Of a DNA stretch of 64,000 nt, positions 36,988-45,419 are shown one piece after another; positions within the stretch are counted from its first letter, which is position 1, and every line of letters begins with the position of its first letter. Where the stretch lies: positions 177,769-241,768 of the forward strand of contig CAWFCV010000013.1 in the NCBI GenBank assembly GCA_963814435.1. Reading direction: 5' to 3'. Under the pieces are notes generated by a model. The model made no database searches, was not told where the DNA came from, and was given only the letters and a program-made list of their open reading frames with translations. The stretch comes from JAEUPI01 sp963814435. GTDB lineage: Bacteria > Pseudomonadota > Gammaproteobacteria > Burkholderiales > Burkholderiaceae_C. The position numbers and the translations under genes are program-made.

Positions 36988-38709
36988 TTACTTCTTCTTG
37001 GCCGCGGCTTGCGGGTTCAGGCTGGTGATGCGGCCGCTCTCGGTGCCGGCCGTCTCGTCGATGACGGCATTGATCAGCGTCGGCTTGCCGCTGGCGATGG
37101 CCTCGCTCATCGCCCGGCTCAGCTCGGCCGGCGTCGTCGCCTGCACGCCGACGCCGCCGAAGGCCTGCATCAGCATCTCGTAGCGCGCGTCCTTGACGAA
37201 CACCGTGGGCGCGGGGTCGGCGCCGCCGCTGCCGTTGACGTCGGTGCCGCGGTAGACGCCATTGTTGTTGAAGACCACCACGCACACCGGCAGCTTGTAG
37301 CGGCAGACCGTCTCGACCTCCATGCCGCTGAAGCCGAACGCGCTGTCGCCGCAGACCGCGATCACCGGCTTGCCGGTCACCACCGCCGCGGCCACCGAGA
37401 TAGCCCATGCCGATGCCCATGATGCCCCAGGTGCCGACGTCGAGCCGTTTGCGCGGCTGGTACATGTCGACGATGCTGCGCGTGAAGTCGAGCGCGTTGG
37501 CGCCTTCGTTGACGAGGATGGCTTCCGGATTGGCCTTGACGATGTCGCGCACGGCGCTCAGGGCGCTCTGGAAACTCATCGGCGACGGGTTCAGCGCCAG
37601 CGTGGCGGCCATCTTCGACAGGTTCTTGTCCTTGCGGTCGGCGACCGCGGCTGTCCACTCGGCCGGCGGCTTGGGCCACTGCGCGCCCATGCCGGCGACC
37701 AGCGCCGACACGCACGAGCCGATGTCGCCGATCACCGGCGCGGCGATGGCCACGTTGCTGTCGGCCTCGGTCGGCGCGATGTCGACCTGGATGAACTGGC
37801 GTTGGCTGGCCGCGCGCGCCCCAGGTCTTGCCCTTGCCGTGCGACAGCAGCCAGTTCAGCCGCGCGCCGACCAGCATCACCACGTCGGCCTCGGCCAGCA
37901 CGTAGGAGCGCGCCGCCGACGCGCACTGCGGGTGCGTGTCGGGCAGCAGTCCCTTGGCCATCGACATCGGCAGGTACGGGATGCCGGAGCGCTCGACCAG
38001 CGCGCGGATGTCGGCATCGGCCTGCGCATAGGCGGCGCCCTTGCCGAGCAGGATCAGCGGGCGCTTGGCGCCCTTGAGCAGATCGAGCGCGCGCTGCACC
38101 GCATCGGCCGCCGGGATCTGGCGCGGCGCCGGATCGACCACCTTGATCAGCGACGCGCGGCCGGCCTGCGCGTCCATGGTCTGTGCCATCAGCTTGGCCG
38201 GCAGGTCGAGGTACACGCCGCCGGGGCGGCCCGACAGCGCCGCGCGGATCGCGCGCGCGATGCCGACGCCGATGTCCTCGGCATGCAGCACGCGGAACGC
38301 CGCCTTGCACAGCGGCTTGGCGATCGCCAGCTGGTCCATCTCTTCGTAGTCGCCTTGCTGCAGGTCGACGATCTCGCGCTCGCTCGAGCCGCTGATCAGG
38401 ATCATCGGGAAGCAGTTGGTCGTGGCGTTGGCCAGCGCCGTGAGCCCGTTCAGGAAGCCGGGCGCGGACACCGTCATGCAGATGCCGGGCTTGCCGGTCA
38501 GGAAGCCGGCAGCCGCCGCAGCGTTGCCGGCATGCTGTTCGTGGCGGAACGCGATGACGCGCAGTCCTGAAGCCTGCGACATGCGCAGCAGGTCGGTGAT
38601 CGGGATGCCCGGCAGGCAGAAGATCGTGTCGATGCCGTTGAGCTTGAGCGCGTCGATGACGAGGTGGAAGCCGTCGGTCTGCGCCGCTGGCTGCGGATTC
38701 GGTGGTCAT
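36988..38709 (-). CDS. oxc: Oxalyl-CoA decarboxylase, at least three frameshifts
   Basis: Oxc is a thiamine-diphosphate enzyme that converts oxalyl-CoA to formyl-CoA and CO2. The reading starts at the ATG at 38709. It requires frame changes near 38675, 37820 and 37400. Diagnostic stretches are VIAFRHEQHAGNAAAAAGFL with the catalytic Glu, SAPGFLNGLTALANATTNCF, SGSSEREIVDLQQGDYEEMD, and GKPVIAVCGDSAFGFSGMEV with the GDS thiamine motif. It ends AAKKK at 36988. The length, about 573 residues, agrees with Oxalobacter Oxc. It is the first gene of the minus-strand oxc-frc-ligase operon. Confidence 0.92.
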
Positions 38710-38769
38710 GGGGGCTGTCTCCGTGGTGCTCGCGATCGGCGGCTCGCAGGGCGCGCTTCGAGGGAGCCT

Positions 38770-38775
38770 ATGATA
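38770..38775 (-). promoter_or_regulatory. Putative -10 box of the oxc promoter
   Basis: On the minus strand TATCAT lies 24 bp downstream of the palindromic operator. At a 17-bp spacing the -35 position reads CGGTGA, which is poor. A start near 38763 would put the operator centre close to -42, the usual place of a class II Crp/Fnr activator site. Confidence 0.45.
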
Positions 38776-38798
38776 GAAAACCACGCTCCGATTCACCG

Positions 38799-38812
38799 TT
38801 GACCGCGGTCAA
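38799..38812. promoter_or_regulatory. FNR-like palindromic operator upstream of oxc and the crp-type gene
   Basis: TTGACCGCGGTCAA is a perfect 14-bp palindrome with the TTGA-N6-TCAA layout of FNR-family sites. Its centre is 96.5 bp upstream of the oxc start and 57 bp upstream of the divergent regulator start. The only other TTGAC-N4-GTCAA that I found in the intergenic regions is upstream of tctC. Confidence 0.65.
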
Positions 38813-38862
38813 GATTTGAAATCTGAAGCGCTCGCCGCACGCGGTACACCCCGGAAGCTTCG

Positions 38863-39478
38863 ATGATTTCGACCTCGATCGAGAACCACAGCGAACGCAA
38901 TGTCATTCGCGTGCAGCTGAGGCAGAAACCTCGTGCTCAAGGAGATGACCGACGACGAGTGGCTCGCGCTCGAGAGCCAGTTGACAGTGGTCGACTGCCA
39001 GAAGGGCGAGGTGCTGCTGCACCAGGGCGTGCACGAGATGGAGCAGTACTTCGTGCTCGACGGCATTCTCAAGCGCGTGGTCACGAACGCGGCGGCCAAG
39101 GAGATGATCCTGCGCTTCGCCGACGAGCGCGACATGGAGACCAGCTACGCCGCGTGGCGCCTGAACACCCCCACGCCGTACAGCATCGTCTGCGTCACCA
39201 AGGCCCGCGTGGCCAAGCTGCCGATGCCGACCTGGGTTGCGTTCATGGACCGGCACCCGAAATTCAAGGCCACGTTCGAATACGAGGTGATGCGCCTGAT
39301 GAGCGACGTGATGGCGCACACGATCACGCTGCACCTGCTCGACGCGCCCGGGCGTGTGCACCGCTTCGAGCGCAAGCATCCCGAACTGGCCGATCGCATC
39401 CCGAAGAAGGAACTCGCGGCCTACCTGAACCTGTCGGCCGAAACGCTCAGCCGGCTGAAGCAGCGCGGCAAGATTTAG
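38863..39478 (+). CDS. Crp/Fnr family transcriptional regulator, N-terminal frameshift
   Basis: The cyclic-nucleotide-binding-like domain reads EWLALESQLTVVDCQKGEVL, then LLHQGVHEMEQYFVLDGILK and MILRFADERDMETSYAAW. The C-terminal helix-turn-helix is IPKKELAAYLNLSAETLSRL. The recognition helix has E-T-L-S-R in the place where FNR has E-T-I-S-R, which predicts recognition of TTGA half sites. The FNR iron-sulfur cysteine cluster is absent, so it is unlikely to sense oxygen in that way. The uninterrupted frame starts at GTG 38933. Removing one A from the AAA at 38926-38928 extends it to ATG 38863 (MISTSIENHSERNVIRVQLR). It is divergent from oxc. Confidence 0.82.
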
Positions 39479-39507
39479 GGTCTGTTGACCTATGAATCGC
39501 GCCCGCG

Positions 39508-40342
39508 TCAGTTCTTCGACGACGTGAACAGGCGCGAGCGCGCCATCATGCGCAGCTGATTGTCGACGCCGGTCACGCCAGCCACGCCTTTGGTCACGCG
39601 CTCGGCCGCGGCGCGCTCCTCGGCATTGAGCACGATGCCGCGCAGCGCCACCTGCCCGTCTGTGCTGTCGATGCGTGACGTCGACGTTGTGCGTCGCCTC
39701 GTCGGCGCGCAACGCGGCGCGCACGTGCGAGCGCAGCGCCATGTTGCGCAGCAGCGCACGCGAGGACTCGGTTTCGGCGAACTCGGGCCGCACCAGCAAG
39801 GCCTTGATCTGCTGCACGCAGGTTTCCACCGACAGGCGCTCGGTGTTGAGCACCAGGTCGAACAGCACCGGGTCGCCCCAGTCGACGCCGAACTGCTCGT
39901 GCATGCGGGTGGCGTTGGCATGGTCGCTGCGCCGGATCTCGGCCTCCGCGGCCTCGATGTCGTCGGTGTCGAGTTCCTTCATCAGCCACTGCACGCGCTG
40001 GTTGAAGGGCCGCATGATGCGAATGCACGGCACATGCGGCACCGGACGCAGCAGCTGGGTGGCGCCCCAGCCGCGGATGACCACGTTGCCCTTGGCCGCG
40101 GCGTCGAGCACCTCCTCGGCGGTGTAGACGGCCATGCTCGCGCGGTCGGTGCGCAGGCGCTCGATCGGCCCGGCCTTGCCCGCGCGCAGCCGGCTGATCA
40201 GGCTCTTGGACACGTGCATCTTGCCGGCCACGCGCTCGGCCACCTCGTGCTGCAGCGTCGACAGCTTGAGCTCGTCGGCCAGCTGTTCGGCGACGTCCTG
40301 CGCCAGCGAGCCCATTCCCTGTGTCAATGCGATGACCGGCAT
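39508..40342 (-). CDS. Cytidylate-kinase-like protein with C-terminal BON domain, one frameshift
   Basis: The N-terminal 200 residues (MPVIALTQGMGSLAQDVAEQ, VVIRGWGATQLLRPVPHVPC, FGVDWGDPVLFDLVLNTERL) follow the cytidylate-kinase-like family PF13189. The usual P-loop lysine is not evident at the start. After one frame change near 39680 the C-terminus reads DSTDGQVALRGIVLNAEERA, then VAGVTGVDNQLRMMA. This is a BON domain, normally a phospholipid-binding periplasmic module. The combination with a nucleotide-kinase fold is odd. Function is unknown. It lies between the regulator and tctA. Confidence 0.65.
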
Positions 40343-40358
40343 GAATGGCTCCTTTGCG

Positions 40359-41890
40359 TCAGTCGATCGGCCGTTGGGCCGCGAGTTCGTCGTCCTTGGG
40401 CGTGCGGATCCTGGCGATCAGCATCGAAATCAGCGGCCACAGCAGCATCACCAGCGCCAGCGTGGTGATCGAGCCGACCAGCGGGTTGGACCACATGATG
40501 CTCAGCTCGCCCTGCGACACCAGCATCGCCTGGCGGAACGAATCCTCGGCCTTGTCGCCCAGCACCAGCGCCAGCACCAGCGGCGCGAGCGGGTAGTTCG
40601 AGCTTCTTGAACACGTAGCCGATCACGCCGAAGCCGAGCATGAACCAGATGTCGAGCATCGCGTTGTGCACCGTGTAGGCGCCGATCGCGCAGATCACGA
40701 TGATCACCGGCGCGATGATCGAGAACGGAATGCGCAGGATCGAGGCGAACAGCGGCACCGTGGTCAGCACCACGATCAGCCCGACCAGGTTGCCCAGGTA
40801 CATGCTGGCGATCAGGCCCCAGACGAAATCCTTCTGCTCGACGAACAGCAGCGGCCCGGGCTGCAGGCCCCAGATCAGCAGGCCGCCGAGCAGCACGGCC
40901 GCGGTGGGCGAGCCCGGGATGCCCAGCGCCAGCATCGGCAGCAGCGCGCTGGTGCCGGCCGCGTGCGCCGCCGTCTCGGGCGCGATCACGCCTTCGATCT
41001 CGCCGGTGCCGAACTTGGCGTCCGTTGCGCGAGATCTTCTTCGCCAGGCCATAGCTCATGAACGACGCCGGCGTCGCGCCGCCGGGCGTGATGCCCATCC
41101 AGATGCCGACCAGCGAGCTGCGCAGCGAGGTCACCCAGTACTTGGGCAGCTCCTTCCAGGTCTCCCACACCACCTTCGGGTTGATGCGCGCTGACTTGCC
41201 CGAGAAGCTCAGGCCCTCCTCCATCGACAGCAGGATCTCGCCGATGCCGAACAGGCCGATCACCGCGATCAGGAAGTCGAAGCCGCGCATCAGCTCGGAT
41301 GCCCGAAGGTCAGGCGCAGCTGGCCGGTGACGGTGTCCATGCCCACGGCGGCCAGCGCGAAGCCCAGCGTCATGGCCGCCAGGATCTTGAACGGCGAGCC
41401 CTTGCCCATGCCGACGAAGCTGCAGAACGTGAGCAGGTAGACCGCGAAGAACTCGGGCGGGCCGAACTTGAGCGCGAACTTGGCCACCAGCGGCGCCAGG
41501 AAGGTGATCATCACCACCGCGACGAAGGCGCCGACGAACGACGATGTGAACGCCGCCGTCAGCGCCTGCGCCGGCGCGGCCCTTCTGCGCCATCGGGTAG
41601 CCGTCGAAGGTGGTGGCCACCGACCAGGGCTCGCCGGGAATGTTGAACAGGATCGACGTGATCGCGCCGCCGAACAGCGCCCCCCAGTAGATGCACGACA
41701 GCATGATGATGGCCGACGTCGGCGACATCGTGAACGTCAGCGGCAGCAGGATCGCCACGCCGTTGGCGCCGCCCAGGCCGGGCAGCACGCCGATCAGCAC
41801 GCCCAGCATGATGCCGACCAGCATCAGGCCGATGTTCATCGGCGTCAGCACGACGGCGAAGCCCTGCATCAGCGAGTTCAGTTCTTCCAT
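40359..41890 (-). CDS. tctA: Tripartite tricarboxylate transporter permease, TctA type, several frameshifts
   Basis: TctA is the large inner-membrane subunit of tripartite tricarboxylate transporters and has about twelve segments. The start MEELNSLMQGFAVVLTPMNI then IMLGVLIGVLPGLGGANGVA is typical. The second half, GIWMGITPGGATPASFMSYG, then LLPMLALGIPGSPTAAVLLG, holds the second conserved PGxP-type loop. The frame must be changed near 41580, 41298, 41025 and 40598. The end is LISMLIARIRTPKDDELAAQ. All conserved blocks are present in order, so sequence errors are likely. Confidence 0.82.
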
Positions 41891-41953
41891 GTCATTCGGC
41901 TCCAGCGGTGGTGCAGGGCTTTCGGGTCATCGGACGACACGAGGGGCGACGGC

Positions 41954-42478
41954 TCAGTAGCCGAGGAAGCCAGCGGGTCGAGCGGGCCCTTGAACAGCGG
42001 CACCTTGAACCAGACTTCGAACATCAGGAAGAACACCGCGTTGACGACGACACCCACCAGCACGCTCTTCAGCGGCGGGTACTTGCCCAGGATCACCATG
42101 AACAGCGCGATGTAGATGGCCGAGGCCACGTACAGGCCCACGAACACGCACCGCCAGCACATAGACGATGGCCGGCAGCAGCACCGGCATCACCCGGCCG
42201 AGCTGCTCGCGGTCGACGAAGGTGTCGCCATCGCGCCCCTTGCTGAACACGGCCTGGTAGAAGATGCCGAGCGCCGAGATGCAGATGATCACCCCGATGT
42301 AGAACGGAAAGTAGCCCGCACCGGGGCCGTCGGTCGTCCAGCCGGCGCCCAGGCGCCGTGATTCGAACGCCACCACGGCACCGAAGACGAACACCACGAC
42401 GGCCACGACGGCGTCGACGGTGTGGTTCTTCGCGACCGGCGGGCTGTCGGGCTCGGGGGGATCGTGTTCTGCTGACAT
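41954..42478 (-). CDS. tctB: Tripartite tricarboxylate transporter small subunit, TctB type, frameshifted
   Basis: TctB is a small four-segment membrane protein. The start MSAEHDPPEPDSPPVAKNHT leads to VVAVVVFVFGAVVAFESRRL. After a frame change near 42150 it continues VGLYVASAIYIALFMVILGK and FFLMFEVWFKVPLFKGPLDP. One more missing base near 41972 would give the usual short end LAFLGY and the stop at 41954. Without it the frame would run on to 41878, into tctA. It lies between tctC and tctA. Confidence 0.75.
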   Translation of the reverse strand: MSAEHDPPEPDSPPVAKNHTVDAVVAVVVFVFGAVVAFESRRLGAGWTTDGPGAGYFPFYIGVIICISALGIFYQAVFSKGRDGDTFVDREQLGRVMPVLLPAIVYVLAVRVRGPVRGLGHLHRAVHGDPGQVPAAEERAGGCRRQRGVLPDVRSLVQGAAVQGPARPAGFLGY

Positions 42479-42611
42479 GGCGCACTCGAGGTGGTGAACA
42501 TCGGTGGGGCGCCGACCTGCCAACCGCAGGCCGGCGTCGCGGCAAGGCGGCGCCGCCGCTCGCCGCAAACCGCAGGCCACCGCGCGAATGCGGCGGCTCC
42601 GGGCCTTGAGC

Positions 42612-43637
42612 CTACTTCGCGATGAAGCCGGCTTCGGTCATCAGCTGCCGGTGCAGGATCTCGGCGCTCGTCAGCCAGCGGACGAAGTCGGTGCCGGTCA
42701 TCGCGGTGGCGTTGAACGCACCCTTCTCCATGAAGTCCTTCCAATCCGGCGTCTCGCGCACCTTCTTCAGCAGGTTGACGTAGAACGCCTGCTGCTCCGG
42801 CGTGACGCCCGGCGCCATGAAGATGCCGCGCAGCATCACATAGTCGGTGGGCACGCCCGACTCCTTGCAGGTGGGGATGTCGCCCCACGACTGCTTGTCG
42901 GTGACCTTGGCCTTGTACGGCATGCGCTTGTTGTCGAACACGCACAGCGGCCGCAACTGGCCGGCGCGCCACTGGGCCACGGCCTCGATCGGGTTGTTGA
43001 CGGTGGAGTCGACGTGCTTGCCGACCAGCTGCACCGCGACCTCGCCGCCGCCCTTGTACGGGATGTAGATGAACTTGGTGCCGGTCGCCTTCTCGAGCCC
43101 GACCGTGAGGATCTGGTCTTCCTGCTTCGAGCCGGTGCCGCCCATCTTGAACTTGCTCGGACCCGCGGCCTTGACCGCGGCGATGTACTCCTTGGCGGTC
43201 TTGTACGGCGTCTCGGCATTGACCCAGAGCACGAACTGGTCGAGCGCCATCATCGACACCGGCGTCATGTCCTTCCAGTTGAACGGCACGCCGGTGGCCA
43301 TCGGGGTCGTGAACAGGTTGGACAGCGTGATGATGATCTTGTGCGGGTCGCCCTTGGCTTCCTTGACCGCCAGGAAGCCCTCGGCGCCGGCGCCGCCCGA
43401 CTTGTTGACGACGACCATCGACTCCTTCATCAGCTTGTGCTTGACGATGATGCCCTGGATCAGGCGCGCCATCTGGTCGGCGCCGCCGCCGGTGCCGGCC
43501 GGCACGACGAACTCGACCGGCTTGCTGGGCTCCCAGGCGAGCGCCGGGCCGGCGGTCAGCGTTGCCGCCGCGGCCAGCATCAGTGACGCGGCCCATCGGG
43601 TTGAACGGTGGCCGTGGGGTGTACGGTACTTCAGCAT
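42612..43637 (-). CDS. tctC: Tripartite tricarboxylate transporter substrate-binding protein, TctC/Bug type
   Basis: The ATG at 43637 follows AGGAGA and gives a 341-residue exported protein. The signal ends in LTAGPALAWEPSKPVEFVVP. Bug-family motifs include GTGGGADQMARLIQGII and VNKSGGAGAEGFLAVKEAKG. Bug proteins bind carboxylates through backbone contacts, so the ligand cannot be read from sequence. The gene heads the tctC-tctB-tctA operon. It is preceded by an FNR-like palindrome shared with oxc, which makes oxalate or a related dicarboxylate a plausible ligand. Confidence 0.85.
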   Translation of the reverse strand: MLKYRTPHGHRSTRWAASLMLAAAATLTAGPALAWEPSKPVEFVVPAGTGGGADQMARLIQGIIVKHKLMKESMVVVNKSGGAGAEGFLAVKEAKGDPHKIIITLSNLFTTPMATGVPFNWKDMTPVSMMALDQFVLWVNAETPYKTAKEYIAAVKAAGPSKFKMGGTGSKQEDQILTVGLEKATGTKFIYIPYKGGGEVAVQLVGKHVDSTVNNPIEAVAQWRAGQLRPLCVFDNKRMPYKAKVTDKQSWGDIPTCKESGVPTDYVMLRGIFMAPGVTPEQQAFYVNLLKKVRETPDWKDFMEKGAFNATAMTGTDFVRWLTSAEILHRQLMTEAGFIAK

Positions 43638-43909
43638 TCTGTCTCCTGGTGGTATGCGCCAGCGTGTGGTGAAGCGGCCCAACGACGGGCGCGCGATATG
43701 GTCAGATTCTCGCCACGAAAAACGATTGACCGCAGTCAACTTCCGAAAAAACGGGCACCCAGGGTTTCCCGCATGGCTGCCGGCACGCGCGGCCACCGCG
43801 GTCGCCATGTGGCGTCGATTGTCCGACCAATCCGAAGGCTCGCATGCCGCGCGCGGACAAACCGCCCACTCCGCCGCCACGCGCTTGGAGCGCCACCCGA
43901 CGTCGAAGT
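43638..43909. other. Non-coding upstream region of tctC
   Basis: This 272-bp stretch holds the tctC promoter region and operator (43726-43739). Weak -10-like sequences, ACCATA or CATATC on the minus strand at 43695-43702, lie at about the spacing seen for oxc. The part next to the aminotransferase gene shows nothing recognisable. Confidence 0.4.
43726..43739. promoter_or_regulatory. FNR-like palindromic operator upstream of tctC
   Basis: TTGACCGCAGTCAA differs from the oxc operator at one inner base and keeps both TTGAC arms. Its centre is 95.5 bp upstream of the tctC start, within 1 bp of the distance at oxc. Confidence 0.6.
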
Positions 43910-45236
43910 TCAGAGACTCGACAGCACCTTGCGCAGCTTGGCGACGATTTCATCGAGGTGTTTGTCCTCCATCACCAGCGGCGGCGCGATGATCAGCGCG
44001 TCGCCCGTGCTCTTGAGGTTCAGGCCGGCGTCGTACAGGCGTTTCTGCGCCTCGTGGCCCCGCGCGCCGGGCGTGCCGTCCACCGCCACGTCCACCGCCG
44101 CCATCATGCCGATCGAGCGGATGTCGGTGACGATCGGCAGGTCGCGCAGCGCATGGATGGCCTCGATGAACTTCGGGCTCATCGCGGCGCCGCGTTCGAT
44201 CAGCCGCTCGTTGGCGAAGATGTCCATCATCGCCAGACCGGCCGCGCACGACGCCGGGTGCGCCGAGTAGGTGTAGCCGTGGAAGAACTCCACGCCCTTG
44301 GCCGGGCCGGCATTGGTGATGGTGTCGTAGATCTCCTGCTTCGCCGCCACCGCACCCATCGGCTGCGCGCCGTTGGTGATGGCCTTGGCCATCGTCAGCA
44401 GGTCGGGCGTGACGCCGAAGGCCTGGGCGCCGAAATTCGCGCCCATGCGGCCCCAGCCGGTGATGACCTCGTCGAACACCAGCAGGATGCCGTGCTGGTC
44501 GCAGATCTGGCGCAGCCGGTTCAGGTAGCCCTTGGGCGGCGGCAGGCAGCCGAACGAGCCGGCGGCCGGCTCGACGAACACCGCCGCGATGTTCTCGCCG
44601 CCATAGCAGCGTGCAGAAGCGCTGCAGGTCGTCGGCCAGGTCGGCGCCATGCTCGGGCTGGCCCTTGGCGAACTTGTTCTCCGGCAGCGCGGTGTGCCGC
44701 ATGTGGTACACGCCCGCCAGGCCCGGCGCCGAAGGCGCGGCGGTTGTTCACCATGCCGGCCAGCGCCACGCCGCCCATGTTGACGCCGTGGTAGGCACGC
44801 TCGCGGGCCACGAACAGCTGGCGCTGCGCCTGGCCCTTCACGCGGTGGTAGGCCAGCGCCATCTTCATCGCGGTGTCCACCGACTCCGAGCCGCGAGTTG
44901 GTGAAGAACACGCGGTTCAGGCCCGGCGGGCGTGTATTGCGTGACGCGCTCGGCCAGCTCGAACGCCTTGGGGTGCGCGCGCAGGAACGGCGCGGTGAAG
45001 TCCAGCGTCTGCAGCTGCTCGTAGACCGCATGCGCGATCTCCTCGCGGCAGTGGCCGGCGGCCACGCAGAACAGGCCCGCCGACGCGTCGATCACTTCCT
45101 TGCCCTCGGGCGTGTAGAAGTACATGCCCTTGGCGCGGCTGAACATCCTGGGCTCGGACTTGAACTCCTTGTTCGGCGAGAACGGCATCCAGTACGGTTG
45201 CAGTGCGGTGGCAACTTGGCTGTCGGCGTGGCCCAT
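43910..45236 (-). CDS. Omega-amino acid--pyruvate class III aminotransferase, several frameshifts
   Basis: The start MGHADSQVATALQPYWMPFS, then PNKEFKSEPRMFSRAKGMYF, matches beta-alanine/omega-amino acid:pyruvate transaminases. Frame changes are needed near 44925, 44890, 44735 and 44610. PLP-enzyme features are SESVDTAMKMALAYHRV, FVEPAAGSFGCLPPPKGYLN, LLVFDEVITGWGRMGANFGA and LLTMAKAITNGAQPMGAVAA with the lysine. The end is LDEIVAKLRKVLSSL. Length is about 442 codons. It is divergent from the amidohydrolase gene and may transaminate omega-amino acids or taurine-like amines. Confidence 0.78.
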
Positions 45237-45419
45237 GCAGGTCTCCTGGCGTGAAGCGTGGCGGTGCCGCGATTGTCCGGGATTTCGCTGTCTGAAAGCG
45301 CGCGCGGTCCTCGGGCGGCACGGCGCCCTATGGTTGTCACCGTTGGCACGCCGCCGCGCACGGGCCATGCTGCGACGTGCCGCGCGGCAGCCGTGCAGCC
45401 CGGTTCACCGCAACCCTCC

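Noticed and set aside
39472..39496. TAGGGTCTGTTGACC and TAGGGCCTGTTCACC (59540-59554) as ends of an insertion sequence
   Set aside because: The match is short and includes stop codons of two unrelated genes. No inverted partner or transposase is found.
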